DNA from: Levilactobacillus brevis ATCC 14869 = DSM 20054
GTDB lineage: Bacteria > Bacillota > Bacilli > Lactobacillales > Lactobacillaceae
Reading direction: 5' to 3'
Assembly (NCBI RefSeq): GCF_001433855.1
Contig: NZ_AZCP01000001.1
Location: 114,531 to 157,582, forward strand
DNA: 43,052 bases
Position numbers and translations under genes: made by a program. Position 1 is the first letter of the stretch; each line of letters starts with the position of its first letter. A model generated the notes under the pieces. The model was given only the letters and a program-made list of their open reading frames with translations, did no database searches and was not told where the DNA came from. Of the stretch, positions 27,360 to 37,668 are shown piece by piece.

Positions 27360-28453
27360 TGCGATTAATGGTATCAGGTGGTGGGACTGGGGGCCACATT
27401 TACCCGGCACTTGCTCTGATCAAGGCGCTAAAAAAGCGCGAACCGGATTCCGCAGTGATGTACGTTGGATCTGAGCGTGGTTTGGAAAGTACGATTGTTC
27501 CGGCTAAAGGGATTCCATTTCAAGCAACGCGCATTCAAGGGTTTAAGCGGTCCCTCTCGTTAGAAAATTTCAAGACAGTCTATCTGTTCTTAAAGAGTGT
27601 TCACGAGGCTAAAAAGATGATTCGGCAATTTAAACCGGATGTGGTCGTTGGCACGGGGGGCTATGTGTCAGGGGCGGTTGTCTATGCGGCAGCCCGGCTA
27701 CACGTGCCAACACTGATTCACGAACAGAACAGTGTGGTTGGCATTACGAACCGCTTTTTGAGTCGTTACGTTGATCGGATTGCCTACGTCTTTGACGCCG
27801 CTTTAGATCAATTGCCAGTGAATAAAATGGTCAAGACTGGGAACCCACGAGCGCAGGAAGCTGCTGAGGTGGTCAGTCACTTTAGTTGGACCGAGTATGG
27901 ACTTCAAGATGATGTGCCCACACTGCTGATTTTTGGGGGCTCCCAAGGGGCTTTGAAGATTAACGCCGCCACGGTTGCGGCGATTCCTGAATTTAATCAT
28001 CGTGAGTATCAAGTTGTGTTTGTCACTGGACAGAAGCGCTACGACGGTGTGATGGCCCAGTTAAAAGGTATGACTGTTGCGGATAATGTTGTGATTAAGC
28101 CATACATTGGAAATATGCCGGAAGTGTTACCTCGGGTTGCGGCCATTGTTGGTCGGGCTGGGGCAACCAGTTTAGCTGAGATCACGGCTGATGGGATTCC
28201 ATCAATTTTGATTCCAAGTCCGTATGTAACGGCGGATCACCAAACCAAGAATGCAAATTCCTTGGCAACGGTGGGGGCAGCTGAGATCATTAAAGAGGCT
28301 GACCTGACGGGTGAGACGTTAATTGCAAAGGCTGATCAATTAATGACCAATGATGCGTTGCGGCAAGACATGGCAACGGCCTCTAAGCAACTCGGTGTGC
28401 CAGATGCGGCCGATCGGGTGCTGGATGTGGTAGAAGCTTTGAAACGTGACTAG
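27359..28453 (+). CDS. murG: UDP-GlcNAc:lipid I GlcNAc transferase MurG
   Basis: MurG is a peripheral GT28 enzyme that converts lipid I to lipid II on the inner face of the membrane. 364 residues, with the N-terminal glycine loop G-G-G-T-G-G-H (residues 7-13), [30 protein letters not shown] and [21 protein letters not shown] lies at the end of murD just before ATG. It completes the MraY-MurD-MurG lipid II branch in this cluster. Confidence 0.97.
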   Translation: MRLMVSGGGTGGHIYPALALIKALKKREPDSAVMYVGSERGLESTIVPAKGIPFQATRIQGFKRSLSLENFKTVYLFLKSVHEAKKMIRQFKPDVVVGTGGYVSGAVVYAAARLHVPTLIHEQNSVVGITNRFLSRYVDRIAYVFDAALDQLPVNKMVKTGNPRAQEAAEVVSHFSWTEYGLQDDVPTLLIFGGSQGALKINAATVAAIPEFNHREYQVVFVTGQKRYDGVMAQLKGMTVADNVVIKPYIGNMPEVLPRVAAIVGRAGATSLAEITADGIPSILIPSPYVTADHQTKNANSLATVGAAEIIKEADLTGETLIAKADQLMTNDALRQDMATASKQLGVPDAADRVLDVVEALKRD

Positions 28454-28485
28454 GCCGATTTCAATGAGATAGGAGGTGAATAATC

Positions 28486-29355
28486 GTGAAATTCCGGCTA
28501 AACCGTCAGGAGTCTAAGCAGCAGCGTTCTTTGACGCCTTGGGAGCAGTACCAGGAACAAGCAAAACAAAAGCGCCGACAGCAGCAACGTCAGGCACGAA
28601 CGCCCAAATGGTTTCACCAAGCCAAACGGATTGGTGATAAATTACCACGGCTCAAGCATCAACGAAATCGGCAGTTAGTTCGGCGACTGACCATTCTATT
28701 AACGAGTTTCACGGTTGTTATCCTAGCTATGGTCTATCTGGTATCACCATTGAGTCATTTACAACGTGTGCGGGTAACCGGGGCGCATGCGCTATCGGTT
28801 CGTCAGATTCAAACGGCGACTGGTGTGTTGCCAGGCGATTCGATTTTTAACGTGATGGGCCACGAAAAGAAGTTGCAGCAACAGGCGTTGCAACGAAATT
28901 CGCGGCTAAAAAAAGTCACGGTCCAGTTTCATTTACTCAATCACGCGACCATTCGGGTCACAGAATATGTGACTGCGGGCTACGTGATGAGGCAAAATCG
29001 TTACTATGAGGTACTGGAAAATGGTATTGTTAGTCAACAGTCGGTGAGCCAGCCTAAGAGTGGTACCCCAGTTTATGGGCAATTTAAGACGACCAAGCGG
29101 CTACACCGAATGATTCTGCAGTATGCTAAATTAGATAGTGACATTAAGAGTAGTATCAGTGAAATCCAAGATTCACCGACTAAAAGTAATCCTGATCGCG
29201 TTCATTTGTTTATGAATGATGGCAACGAGGTTTACGCTAGTATTCCCAGTTTCGCTAAGAAAATGGCCTATTATCCAAGCATTGCGGCCAAGATGAAACA
29301 AAAGGGCGTGGTCAATCTGGAAGTGGGTGCCTACTCATATGCGTTTAAAAAATAA
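28486..29355 (+). CDS. divIB: Cell division protein DivIB/FtsQ
   Basis: A 289-residue bitopic divisome protein. It has a long basic, Gln-rich cytoplasmic tail, one membrane span (about residues 66-86, LTILLTSFTVVILAMVYLVS), a POTRA domain beginning LQRVRVTGAHALSVRQI (about 90-160), and a beta domain. It forms the DivIB-FtsL-DivIC complex. The start is GTG, with AGGAGGTGA upstream. No divIC gene is in the window. Confidence 0.93.
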   Translation: MKFRLNRQESKQQRSLTPWEQYQEQAKQKRRQQQRQARTPKWFHQAKRIGDKLPRLKHQRNRQLVRRLTILLTSFTVVILAMVYLVSPLSHLQRVRVTGAHALSVRQIQTATGVLPGDSIFNVMGHEKKLQQQALQRNSRLKKVTVQFHLLNHATIRVTEYVTAGYVMRQNRYYEVLENGIVSQQSVSQPKSGTPVYGQFKTTKRLHRMILQYAKLDSDIKSSISEIQDSPTKSNPDRVHLFMNDGNEVYASIPSFAKKMAYYPSIAAKMKQKGVVNLEVGAYSYAFKK

Positions 29356-29378
29356 TTTCATTTTGATTGCATTGCATA

Positions 29379-29401
29379 AAAAAGCGTCATTTAGGCTTTT
29401 T
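29379..29401 (+). terminator. Weak hairpin after divIB
   Basis: A 7-bp stem AAAAAGC/GCTTTTT with a 9-nt loop ends in a T run. It partly overlaps the predicted ftsA -35. Confidence 0.35.
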
Positions 29402-29426
29402 CAACCCCTATCAAGTGTGTTAAACT
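29398..29426 (+). promoter_or_regulatory. ftsA: Possible promoter of ftsA-ftsZ
   Basis: TTTTCA (29398-29403), a 17-bp spacer and TAAACT (29421-29426), each matching four of six consensus bases. The 141-bp gap before ftsA is the largest in the cluster after mraZ, which fits a separate ftsAZ promoter. Confidence 0.45.
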
Positions 29427-29496
29427 GAAAATTATTAGGGAAAAAGCGAATTCATGCAGTGTTATAAGATCATTAACTTAGGAGGTTCCTTTTTCT

Positions 29497-30825
29497 ATGG
29501 ATAATTCAGGGATGTACGTTGGCCTCGATATAGGAACCACCTCAATAAAAGTCATTGTTGCTGAGAATGTTAAGGGGCAAATGAACGTTATTGGTGTGGG
29601 AAATGAACGTTCGAATGGTGTCAGCCGCGGGGTTATCGTGGATATTGACAAGGCAGCGGAAGCAATTCAGCGCGCCGTTCGACAGGCCGAAGAAAAGGCT
29701 AGTATCGAGATTCACGATGTGATTGTGGGAATTCCCGCAAATATGTTAAAAATTGAACCTTGCAGCGGCATGATTGCCATTGACGATCAGTCACGAGAAA
29801 TCACTGGGCGCGACGTTCGGAGCGTGGCCACGGCGGCTTTGATTCAAAGCTTACCACCAGAACGAGAAGTTGTGGATATTTTAGCCGATGAATTTGTCGT
29901 GGACGGTTTTGATGGGATCAAGGATCCCCGTGGTATGGTGGGTGTTCGCTTAGAGCTTCATGGTACCTTATTCACCGGGCCCAAAACGATTATGCACAAC
30001 ACGCGCAAGGCCGTAGAACAGGCCGGACTACATCTTCGCGGCACGGTAATTAATCCGATGGCGCAAGGGATGATGGTTATGAACGATGGTGAGCAAGACT
30101 TTGGTACGGTCTTGATTGACTTAGGTGGTGGCCAAGCAACTGCCGCTGTGATTCATGATCATCAGCTTAAGTATGTGGACGTGGACCAAGAGGGGGGCCA
30201 ATTCATTACCAAGGACATCTCCGTGGTCTTGAATACGTCACTGGACAGTGCAGAAAAGCTCAAGCGTGACTACGGCTATGCTGATTCAACGCAGGCTAGC
30301 GATGAGGATGAATTTCCAGTTGACGTGGTTGGTCAAAGCCAGCCAACGCCAATTTCAGAAAAATACTTAGCAGAGATTATTGAAGCACGGTTGGACCAAA
30401 TCTTTAAACGACTACGTGCTAATTTAGATAAGGTACAGGCTTTGGAACTACCAGGTGGCATTGTGTTAACTGGTGGGGTAGCAGCTTTGCCGGGCATTAC
30501 GGATCTGGCAACGGATGAATTTAATACCAATGTCCGGGTTTACGTTCCGGATCAGATGGGATTACGTCATCCATCATTCACTTTGGCTTTAGCCCTGGTG
30601 AACTACTATGGGGGACTGAGTGAAATTGATTTACTCATTAAGAGTGCATTAACGGGCTCCACCCAATTAGCCGATGAAACCGACGAGATTCGTCAACGCG
30701 AACAGGTTGCTGAAGATGCGGCCAACGAAGCGGCACCGGTAACTCAAGGCAAATCAGCGAAACCAAAACAGAAGAAAAATCGGACCGAAGGCATTAAAAA
30801 GTTCTTCAGCGACTTCTTCGACTAA
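29497..30825 (+). CDS. ftsA: Cell division protein FtsA
   Basis: An actin-like ATPase that ties FtsZ filaments to the membrane. The 442-residue product opens with the phosphate-1 loop VGLDIGTTSIKVIV, has LIDLGGGQATAAV (phosphate 2) and IVLTGGVAALPGI (adenosine motif), and ends with a Lys-rich, amphipathic segment (RTEGIKKFFSDFFD) as membrane target. AGGAGGT lies about 10 nt before ATG. Directly upstream of ftsZ, as usual. Confidence 0.97.
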   Translation: MDNSGMYVGLDIGTTSIKVIVAENVKGQMNVIGVGNERSNGVSRGVIVDIDKAAEAIQRAVRQAEEKASIEIHDVIVGIPANMLKIEPCSGMIAIDDQSREITGRDVRSVATAALIQSLPPEREVVDILADEFVVDGFDGIKDPRGMVGVRLELHGTLFTGPKTIMHNTRKAVEQAGLHLRGTVINPMAQGMMVMNDGEQDFGTVLIDLGGGQATAAVIHDHQLKYVDVDQEGGQFITKDISVVLNTSLDSAEKLKRDYGYADSTQASDEDEFPVDVVGQSQPTPISEKYLAEIIEARLDQIFKRLRANLDKVQALELPGGIVLTGGVAALPGITDLATDEFNTNVRVYVPDQMGLRHPSFTLALALVNYYGGLSEIDLLIKSALTGSTQLADETDEIRQREQVAEDAANEAAPVTQGKSAKPKQKKNRTEGIKKFFSDFFD

Positions 30826-30846
30826 CCTGAGATGGAGGAATACACA

Positions 30847-32106
30847 ATGGAATACTCATTAGATTCTGCGCAGAACAATGGCGCAATCATTAAAGTTATC
30901 GGTGTCGGTGGCGGTGGAAACAACGCTGTTAACCGGATGATCGCGGAAGACGTTAAGGGTGTCGAGTTTATCGTCGCTAACACCGATGTTCAAGCACTTG
31001 AAGCCTCAAAAGCCGAAACCAAGATTCAATTAGGACCAAAATTAACTAAAGGACTTGGCGCGGGTGCCAATCCAGAAGTTGGTGCCAAGGCAGCTGAAGA
31101 AAGCGAAGAAGCAATTACCGAAGCCTTGGATGGTGCCGATATGGTCTTCGTTACTGCCGGAATGGGTGGGGGTACTGGTAACGGTGCCGCACCTATCGTG
31201 GCTAAGATTGCCAAGGAAAGCGGCGCGTTAACTGTTGGTGTCGTGACCCGACCATTTAGTTTTGAAGGCCCACGGCGGGGACGTTTCGCTGCCGAAGGGG
31301 TTGCCCAAATGAAGGAAAACGTTGATACGTTGATCGTCATTGCTAACAACCGCTTATTGGAGATTGTTGACAAGAAGACGCCAATGATGGAAGCCTTCCA
31401 AGAAGCTGACAATGTGTTACGTCAAGGGGTTCAAGGGATCTCTGACTTAATTACGAGTCCTGGCTACGTTAACTTGGACTTTGCTGATGTTAAAACGGTT
31501 ATGAAGGATCAAGGTGCTGCCTTAATGGGAATTGGGTCTGCTAATGGTGAAAACCGGACAGAAGACGCAACCAAGAAGGCTATCTCATCACCACTTCTGG
31601 AAGTGTCAATTGATGGGGCTGAACAGGTACTGTTGAACATCACTGGTGGCCCCGACTTGTCCTTGTTTGAAGCACAAGCGGCCTCACAAATTGTGTCCGA
31701 TGCGGCCACGAGTGACGTTAACATTATCTTCGGGACATCAATTGATGAAGATCTGGGCGATGAAGTTCGGGTTACGGTTATTGCCACAGGAATTGATAAG
31801 AAAAAAGAAGAACGCGAAGCGGCTCACAGTCGCGTAGCACGACGGGCTGAAAGCCAAAATCGGGCTGATAATGCAACCGAAACACCAGCAAAGGAAACCG
31901 AAAAGGATCCATTCGGAAACTGGGACATTCGTGAACCAGCTCATCGGCCAGAACCCACTAGTTCGGCGGCTAACACCAGTAACGAATTCGCTGGGGTTGA
32001 TAAACCAGATTTTAATATTTTTAATCCGAACCAGAATGATAGCTCAGCTTCAGATGATAACAAGAGTGAAGATACACCACCATTTTTCAAACGGCGGCGT
32101 AAGTAA
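30847..32106 (+). CDS. ftsZ: Cell division protein FtsZ
   Basis: The tubulin-like GTPase that forms the Z ring. 419 residues: the GTP-binding core with [13 protein letters not shown] and the tubulin signature [10 protein letters not shown] (Asn in place of the more common Thr, which is normal in lactobacilli), the synergy loop [22 protein letters not shown], a variable linker (about 330-405), and the conserved C-terminal peptide [11 protein letters not shown] that binds FtsA and SepF. The ATG at codon 6 of the longer frame is chosen because GGAGGA sits about 10 nt upstream. Confidence 0.98.
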   Translation: MEYSLDSAQNNGAIIKVIGVGGGGNNAVNRMIAEDVKGVEFIVANTDVQALEASKAETKIQLGPKLTKGLGAGANPEVGAKAAEESEEAITEALDGADMVFVTAGMGGGTGNGAAPIVAKIAKESGALTVGVVTRPFSFEGPRRGRFAAEGVAQMKENVDTLIVIANNRLLEIVDKKTPMMEAFQEADNVLRQGVQGISDLITSPGYVNLDFADVKTVMKDQGAALMGIGSANGENRTEDATKKAISSPLLEVSIDGAEQVLLNITGGPDLSLFEAQAASQIVSDAATSDVNIIFGTSIDEDLGDEVRVTVIATGIDKKKEEREAAHSRVARRAESQNRADNATETPAKETEKDPFGNWDIREPAHRPEPTSSAANTSNEFAGVDKPDFNIFNPNQNDSSASDDNKSEDTPPFFKRRRK

Positions 32107-32141
32107 CCGTTTGGAATTCGTTGTGAGAGGAGTGGCGAATC

Positions 32142-32573
32142 ATGGCGGAAAAATTTAGTCTCAGCAAGTTTTTCGGGATGAATGATGAGTATGACGATGA
32201 CTACGCGGAAGAGCCAACACCGACAACTAAGTCAACGCCAACACCGCCAACTCGGCCGAATGATAGTCGGAAGGTGGTTGCTATGCGAACTGCAAAACCT
32301 AATGCCAGTCATATCGCGATTTGTGAACCGCGAATCTACTCGGATGCCAAGTCAATTGCTAAACAATTGACGAACGGTGATGCAGTCATCGTTAATTTTG
32401 CACGGGTTGATGAAGCACAGGCCCAGCGAATTGTCGATTTCCTTAATGGAACTGCGTACGCTGTAGGTGGCGAAATTAAACGAATTGGGGAACAGATTTT
32501 TCTATGTACGCCCCATAATTTCGAAGTTAGTGGCGATGTGGCCGCTAATCTAGGCACGCAAGTCACACAATAA
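32142..32573 (+). CDS. sepF: Cell division protein SepF
   Basis: SepF polymerises on the membrane and bundles FtsZ. The 143-residue product has an N-terminal amphipathic helix ([13 protein letters not shown]), an acidic and Pro/Thr-rich linker, and the core domain with [41 protein letters not shown] and a C-terminal [18 protein letters not shown] lies about 9 nt before ATG. It follows ftsZ without the ylmE gene seen in Bacillus. Confidence 0.95.
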   Translation: MAEKFSLSKFFGMNDEYDDDYAEEPTPTTKSTPTPPTRPNDSRKVVAMRTAKPNASHIAICEPRIYSDAKSIAKQLTNGDAVIVNFARVDEAQAQRIVDFLNGTAYAVGGEIKRIGEQIFLCTPHNFEVSGDVAANLGTQVTQ

Positions 32574-32585
32574 AGGAGCGACATT

Positions 32586-32870
32586 GTGTTAACTTTAGTC
32601 TTATGGATTTTTAAAGCCTTAAACTGGCTAGTCAGTGCCTATATATTACTGATCGTGGTGTATGCCTTATTAAGCTGGTTACCTGGCGGTTATCAGTCTA
32701 GATTTGGTCAAATCGTGGGGCGCTTGGTTGAACCCTTTCTGCGGTACTTCGAATTTATTTCGTTGGGACCGATTGGGTTTGGGCCAGTAGTGGCAATTGT
32801 GGTCTTATCGTTGGTCCAATATGGGTTACAGGCCCTACAAATAATGATTTTAAATTTACTATTTACGTGA
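32586..32870 (+). CDS. ylmG: YggT family membrane protein YlmG
   Basis: A 94-residue protein with two membrane spans (LNWLVSAYILLIVVYALLSW and GPVVAIVVLSLVQYGL) and the YggT signature ALLSWLPG...VEPFLRYF. It accompanies sepF in most Firmicutes and is linked to cell shape and division; the biochemical role is not known. Start GTG with AAAGGAG 8 nt upstream. Confidence 0.92.
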   Translation: MLTLVLWIFKALNWLVSAYILLIVVYALLSWLPGGYQSRFGQIVGRLVEPFLRYFEFISLGPIGFGPVVAIVVLSLVQYGLQALQIMILNLLFT

Positions 32871-32891
32871 CAACGCTAGGAGGCGAAAACG

Positions 32892-33671
32892 TTGGATGAG
32901 AATGTTTTACAACATTTTCGGCCAGATGAAGCGCCGCTGATTGATGCTGTGGGGGGCTGGATTCAGCAGTCACAAGACGAATATCGTCCCGTTCTCACCA
33001 ACTTTTTGAATCCGCGGCAGGTCTATATCGCAACAACTTTAGCGCGACGAGCGGATGTTCCTGTTCAGTTTAATGGGGGCCATGCCCACGCTGAAATGCA
33101 GCGGGCCCTATTTTATCCAGATTATTATGAACCCGTGGCTAAAGATTTTGAGTTAGCAGTTTTGCGCGTCGATTATCCGGTGAAGTTCGCTACTTTACAT
33201 CACAGTCAGATTCTGGGGACATTGCTGGGAACTGGCATTGAACGGGAAATTCTTGGTGACATTTTAACCGATGGCACTACCTGGCAGGTCGTCACTGAGG
33301 CGGGGATGGCCGATTACTTAACCGGGCAGGTCGACCGAATTGGTCGCGTTAAGGCGCGGTTACAGCTCGCCGATTTTGCTGATTTGGTGCACCCCTTAAG
33401 TGAGTGGACAGCAGAAGGTGCGACCCTGTCGTCATTGCGGTTGGACAACATCGTGGGGACTGGGTTTCATTTATCCCGGCACCGCGCTAAAGAATTGATT
33501 GAAGCCGGTCATGTGCGATTAAATTGGGCGGAAACGCAAAAGCCTGACTATGAGCTAGATGTGGCCGATATTGTTTCGGTCCGGGGGTTTGGTCGGATTC
33601 GCTTAGATGAAGTCGGCGGTCGGACGAAGAAAGATAAAATACGAGTCACACTAGCGGTACTACAGAAATAG
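32892..33671 (+). CDS. ylmH: S4-domain RNA-binding protein YlmH
   Basis: The 259-residue product carries an N-terminal YlmH domain (about residues 1-165, with YPDYYEP and the HHSQILGTLLGTGIERE block) and a C-terminal S4 RNA-binding domain (LRLDNIVGTGFHLSRHRAKELIEAGHVRLN, about 180-240). Bacillus YlmH has been linked to rescue of stalled ribosomes (recalled from the literature, not shown here). The start is TTG, placed by AGGAGG 8 nt upstream. Confidence 0.93.
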   Translation: MDENVLQHFRPDEAPLIDAVGGWIQQSQDEYRPVLTNFLNPRQVYIATTLARRADVPVQFNGGHAHAEMQRALFYPDYYEPVAKDFELAVLRVDYPVKFATLHHSQILGTLLGTGIEREILGDILTDGTTWQVVTEAGMADYLTGQVDRIGRVKARLQLADFADLVHPLSEWTAEGATLSSLRLDNIVGTGFHLSRHRAKELIEAGHVRLNWAETQKPDYELDVADIVSVRGFGRIRLDEVGGRTKKDKIRVTLAVLQK

Positions 33672-33690
33672 ATGCGGAGGGAACAGTGCA

Positions 33691-34401
33691 ATGGTATTAA
33701 GTCCATTAGATATTCATAATAAAGAGTTCGGCACCAAGATGCGGGGCTACAATGTCGATGAGGTTAACGATTTCTTGGATCAGATCATCAAGGATTACCA
33801 AATCACGTTGAACCACAACAAAGAATTAGAAGAACAATTGGATGCGGCTAATGGGAAACTCAAGTATTTTAACGACTTGAAGGATTCCTTGAATCAGTCC
33901 ATCTTAGTCGCGCAAGAGGCCGCCGATAAGGTGAAAGCCAACTCTCAAAAGGAATCGGAAATTATCATTCGCGAAGCCCAAAAGCAGAGTTCAGATATTG
34001 TTTCTGAAGCGACTAATAAGGGTAACCAAATCATGGCGGAAGCATCGAAGCGAGCGAAGAAGCTGGCTGTCGAAACGGACGACTTGAAGAAGAGTACCCG
34101 GGTCTTCCGACAACGGCTTCAGGTAATGTTGGAAAGCCAGTTAGAAGTGGTCAAGTCTAACGATTGGGACAGCTTGCTTAAGGAAGGTTCCATGTCGAGC
34201 TACGAAGAAATCAAGAAGGTCGTTGGCGATCGACTTGACAATGAAGCGGCTCAGGGCGTACACTCAAAGCCTGAACAAACAGTTGCGGAACCGACTGAAG
34301 AAGCTGTGACTGAAGCACCCGTTACGGATGGTGGGGACAATGGTGAAACTGTTGTGATCTTCCCTGAAAATGACGACGAGCATTTTGATCAAAATAAATA
34401 A
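33691..34401 (+). CDS. divIVA: Cell division/polar scaffold protein DivIVA
   Basis: DivIVA senses negatively curved membrane at septa and poles. The 236-residue product begins MVLSPLDIHNKEFGTKMRGYNVDEVNDFLDQ, the family's lipid-binding domain with the conserved basic and aromatic tip, followed by coiled coils (about residues 30-75 and 90-165) and an acidic C-terminal tail (about 185-236). GGAGGGAA lies about 8 nt before ATG. It ends the dcw cluster; the ileS T-box follows. Confidence 0.96.
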   Translation: MVLSPLDIHNKEFGTKMRGYNVDEVNDFLDQIIKDYQITLNHNKELEEQLDAANGKLKYFNDLKDSLNQSILVAQEAADKVKANSQKESEIIIREAQKQSSDIVSEATNKGNQIMAEASKRAKKLAVETDDLKKSTRVFRQRLQVMLESQLEVVKSNDWDSLLKEGSMSSYEEIKKVVGDRLDNEAAQGVHSKPEQTVAEPTEEAVTEAPVTDGGDNGETVVIFPENDDEHFDQNK

Positions 34402-34414
34402 TGGCATGAAGAAC

Positions 34415-34632
34415 CACGTCAACTAAAAAGATGGTTTTAGCGAGTTAGCGATAGTGGAAGGCTAACAGCCCGCTCTTTTAGGTGATATCACTCTTCCAAG
34501 CTCTGTAGCCGAATCACAGTAAGCTATAGCGAGAACGTCGCGATATGACGATTGAGGGTTAATGTTAGTTGAACATTAACCGAATTTGGGTGGTACCACG
34601 AACGATTTCGTCCCTTGACGAGGTCGTTTTTT
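34415..34632 (+). promoter_or_regulatory. T-box riboswitch controlling ileS (isoleucine type)
   Basis: The antiterminator box TGGGTGGTACCACG is at 34587-34600 and is followed by a terminator helix (34601-34611 with 34618-34628) and T run. Upstream lie stem-I-like paired segments. In the expected 3' strand of stem I the sequence GAATCACAG offers ATC (34513-34515), an isoleucine codon, as specifier. Uncharged tRNA-Ile would stabilise the antiterminator and allow ileS expression. The 5' end is approximate because no clear promoter was found. Confidence 0.88.
34601..34632 (+). terminator. T-box terminator hairpin
   Basis: AACGATTTCGT pairs with ACGAGGTCGTT (G-T pairs included), followed by a run of T residues to 34632. 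It competes with the antiterminator that uses TGGGTGGTACC. Confidence 0.85.
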
Positions 34633-34668
34633 GTTTACCATCAGTTAGATTGATTCTAGGCAATTGAT

Positions 34669-34722
34669 TTGGTGAACCGGTGAGCTGAGACCAGACATGG
34701 TTTGAGCTCACCGGTTCACCAA
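34669..34722. repeat. 18-bp perfect inverted repeat in the ileS leader
   Basis: TTGGTGAACCGGTGAGCT (34669-34686) and its exact complement (34705-34722) flank an 18-nt spacer that itself contains ACCA-gaca-TGGT. No T run follows, so it is not a terminator. It lies after the T-box and ends 30 nt before the ileS start. Confidence 0.85.
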
Positions 34723-34752
34723 CCGAGAAACATCACTTAAGGAGGAAATGGT

Positions 34753-37566
34753 ATGCGAGTAAAAGACACGCTGAACTTAGGCAAAACCAAGTTCAAAATG
34801 CGCGGTAATTTACCGGTCAAGGAAGTTGATCGGCAAAAAGCTTGGGCCGAAAACAAAATGTATGAAGCCCGCCAAAAGTTAAATGAAGGGAAGCCCACAT
34901 TTATTTTACATGATGGGCCGCCATATGCGAACGGTCCGATTCATATGGGGCATGCGTTGAATAAGATTTCCAAGGATATCATTGTCCGCTACAAGTCAAT
35001 GAGTGGCTTCCGGGCACCTTATGTTCCCGGTTGGGATACCCATGGCCTACCAATTGAACAGCAATTAACGAAGGCCGGTTACGACCGCAAGAAGATGTCA
35101 ACGGCCGAATTCCGCGATTTATGTCGGGAATATGCATTAAAGCAAGTTGACCAACAGCGAGAAGGCTTCAAGCGATTAGGGGTCTCTGCTGAATGGGATA
35201 ATCCATATCTGACCCTAAAGCCAGAATTTGAAGCCGCCGAAGTTCGCGTGTTTGGTGAAATGGCTAAACGGGGCTTGATTTATAAAGGAAAGAAGCCCGT
35301 CTACTGGTCCTGGTCATCTGAATCAGCGATGGCTGAAGCTGAAGTGGAATATCATGATGTTACGTCACCTTCTGCTTTTTATGGTGAGCAAGTTGTCGAT
35401 GGTAAGGGCGTCTTAGATACGGATACGTACCTAGTTGTTTGGACCACCACGCCATGGACGATTCCGGGTTCTGAAGGAATCACAATTGATGCTGGGATCG
35501 AATACGCTGTGGTTAAACCAGCTAATGATGACCGCAAGTTTGTTTTGGCTGCTGATCTGGTCGATCAAAATGCAGAAATGTTCGGTTGGGAAGACGTTCA
35601 GGTTATCAAGACGGTCATGGGTCAAGATCTAGATAACGTGACGGCACAACACCCATTTATTGCAGATCGAAAGCTAGTTGTGATGCTGGGTGATTTTGTG
35701 ACAACTGAATCTGGGACTGGCTTGGTTCACACGGCACCAGGTTTAGGGGAAGATGACTTTAACGTGGGTGCCTTGTATCACTTGCCAGTCTTAGTTCCCG
35801 TTGATGACAAAGGATACATGACAGCTGAAGCTGGTGCGGATTTTGCGGGTGTCTTCTACGAAGACGCAAACCAAATCGCTTTGGATAAGTTGAAGGCGGC
35901 TAACGCACTGCTGAAGTACATGCCTTATGAGCACAGCTACCCATTCGACTGGCGGACTAAGAAGCCAGTTATCTTCCGGGCAACGCCACAATGGTTTGCT
36001 TCTGTTGACAAGATTCGGGATGAAATTTTAGCCCAACTCAAAGACGTCAAGTTCCAACCGGACTGGGGTCAACGGCGCTTAGCCAACATGATCAAGGACC
36101 GGGGCGACTGGGTCATCTCTCGTCAACGAGTTTGGGGTGTGCCACTACCAATCTTCTATGGTGAAGATGGTGAGGCCATCATCACACCAGAAACGGTTGA
36201 TCACGTGGCGGACTTATTCGCTGAATATGGGTCAAACATCTGGTTCAAGCGAGAGGCTAAGGATCTCTTACCTGATGGGTTTACTAGTGAACATTCACCT
36301 AATGGCGAGTTCACTAAGGAAACTGATATCATGGATGTCTGGTTTGATTCAGGGACTTCCCATCAAGGCGTGTTGGCTGAACGGGATTATTTGGATTTCC
36401 CAGCCGACTTGTACCTTGAAGGGTCCGACCAATATCGTGGTTGGTTTAACTCAAGTCTGATCACTAGTGTTGCGGCGACTGGTAAGGCACCGTACAAACA
36501 AGTGGTTTCTCAAGGCTTCACGTTGGATAAAGATGGGCACAAGATGTCCAAGTCTTTAGGCAACACAATTGCCCCAGACGAAATCATTTCAAAAATGGGG
36601 GCCGACATTGTCCGGCTCTGGGTGACATCCGTTGACTCTTCTGCCGACGTTCGCGTATCTACCGAAGCCTTTGTGAAGATTTCGGATAGTTACAAGAAAC
36701 TGCGGAACACAATGCGGTACTTGCTGGCCAATACCAGTGATTTCGATCCGCAGACAGATGCAATTGCAGTTGATGATTTACAACCGGTTGATCGCCACAT
36801 GTTGTATCAGCTTAATGAATTTACCAAGAGCGTTCGTGCTCACTATGATCACTATGACTTCTTGAATATCTACAAAGAGCTGATTAACTTTGTCGTCAGC
36901 GACTTGTCAGCGTTCTATCTCGACTTCGCCAAGGATATCTTGTACATTGAAGCCGCTGATAGTCCAATTCGTCGGTCGATGCAAACGGTCTTCTACCAGA
37001 TTGCCGTAAGTTTGACCAAATTAATCACGCCAATTCTGCCACATACGGCTGAAGAAATCTGGGACTTCTTGAAGGAACCAGAAGACTTCGTTCAATTAGC
37101 AGAAATGCCAGCTGTTCTAGAATTGACCGATGCTAACGAACAACCGGACGATGGACATCAGTCAGCGTGGGATCATTTCATGACGTTACGAAGTCATGTT
37201 TTAAAGGCCTTGGAAGAAGCCCGCGATGCTAAGTTAATTGGGAAGGCTGCTGAAGCGCACCTTGACTTGTACGTGGACGAGGAAACTAAGCACCTACTCG
37301 ATCAATTGAATGTGAATGTTCAACAAATCTTGTTGGTTTCTGGTTTAGACGTCGCCAGCTTAGATCAAGCACCAGCAGATGCGTTGACGTTTGACCACTT
37401 AGCGGTGAAAGTCACGCCAGCGGCCGGTGAGGTTTGTGATCGTTGTCGGTTAACCAAAGAAGACGTTGGGAGCGACAGTGCTTACCCACACTTCTGTGCC
37501 CGGTGTGCCGCTATTGTGCGGCAGAATTTCCCGGAAACGGCTACTGAGGGATTTGACGAAAACTAA
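34753..37566 (+). CDS. ileS: Isoleucyl-tRNA synthetase
   Basis: Class I synthetase charging tRNA-Ile, with an editing domain that removes valine. 937 residues: the HIGH motif is H64-MGH67 ([13 protein letters not shown]), the editing domain is about 190-400 ([13 protein letters not shown] at its start), the KMSKS motif is K597-MSKS601, and a C-terminal zinc site uses C895, C898, C915 and C918. AAGGAGGA is about 6 nt before ATG. Bacterial-type (IleS1) architecture with the C-terminal zinc finger. T-box controlled. Confidence 0.98.
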   Translation: MRVKDTLNLGKTKFKMRGNLPVKEVDRQKAWAENKMYEARQKLNEGKPTFILHDGPPYANGPIHMGHALNKISKDIIVRYKSMSGFRAPYVPGWDTHGLPIEQQLTKAGYDRKKMSTAEFRDLCREYALKQVDQQREGFKRLGVSAEWDNPYLTLKPEFEAAEVRVFGEMAKRGLIYKGKKPVYWSWSSESAMAEAEVEYHDVTSPSAFYGEQVVDGKGVLDTDTYLVVWTTTPWTIPGSEGITIDAGIEYAVVKPANDDRKFVLAADLVDQNAEMFGWEDVQVIKTVMGQDLDNVTAQHPFIADRKLVVMLGDFVTTESGTGLVHTAPGLGEDDFNVGALYHLPVLVPVDDKGYMTAEAGADFAGVFYEDANQIALDKLKAANALLKYMPYEHSYPFDWRTKKPVIFRATPQWFASVDKIRDEILAQLKDVKFQPDWGQRRLANMIKDRGDWVISRQRVWGVPLPIFYGEDGEAIITPETVDHVADLFAEYGSNIWFKREAKDLLPDGFTSEHSPNGEFTKETDIMDVWFDSGTSHQGVLAERDYLDFPADLYLEGSDQYRGWFNSSLITSVAATGKAPYKQVVSQGFTLDKDGHKMSKSLGNTIAPDEIISKMGADIVRLWVTSVDSSADVRVSTEAFVKISDSYKKLRNTMRYLLANTSDFDPQTDAIAVDDLQPVDRHMLYQLNEFTKSVRAHYDHYDFLNIYKELINFVVSDLSAFYLDFAKDILYIEAADSPIRRSMQTVFYQIAVSLTKLITPILPHTAEEIWDFLKEPEDFVQLAEMPAVLELTDANEQPDDGHQSAWDHFMTLRSHVLKALEEARDAKLIGKAAEAHLDLYVDEETKHLLDQLNVNVQQILLVSGLDVASLDQAPADALTFDHLAVKVTPAAGEVCDRCRLTKEDVGSDSAYPHFCARCAAIVRQNFPETATEGFDEN

Positions 37567-37584
37567 AGATCGATAAGTTTTAGG

Positions 37585-37624
37585 AAACGGCAGCGCTCCG
37601 GGAGACCGGGGACTGTCGTTTTTG
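37585..37624 (+). terminator. Terminator of ileS
   Basis: An imperfect stem AAACGGCAG...CTGTCGTTT with an inner CCGG-gaga-CCGG hairpin, followed by T residues. Confidence 0.8.
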
Positions 37625-37636
37625 TGTGAAAACGAG

Positions 37637-37642
37637 TATAAT
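37637..37642 (+). promoter_or_regulatory. Consensus -10 upstream of the cold-shock-like gene
   Basis: TATAAT at 37637-37642, about 27 nt before the ATG. The -35 region is weak, overlapping the ileS terminator. Confidence 0.5.
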
Positions 37643-37668
37643 TTGTTCTATGTAATGGGAGGGATACC

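Noticed and set aside
31026-31412. 128-codon minus-strand frame inside ftsZ
   Set aside because: A shadow of the ftsZ codon pattern; no ribosome site, and low-complexity Ala/Pro/Ser content.
22331-34401. Absence of murE, murF, ftsW and ylmE from the dcw cluster as an anomaly
   Set aside because: This reduced set is ordinary in lactobacilli; the genes lie elsewhere in the genome.
34480-34490. ATC in GATATCAC as the T-box specifier
   Set aside because: It lies in the upper part of stem I; the ATC at 34513-34515 is better placed in the 3' strand near the helix base.
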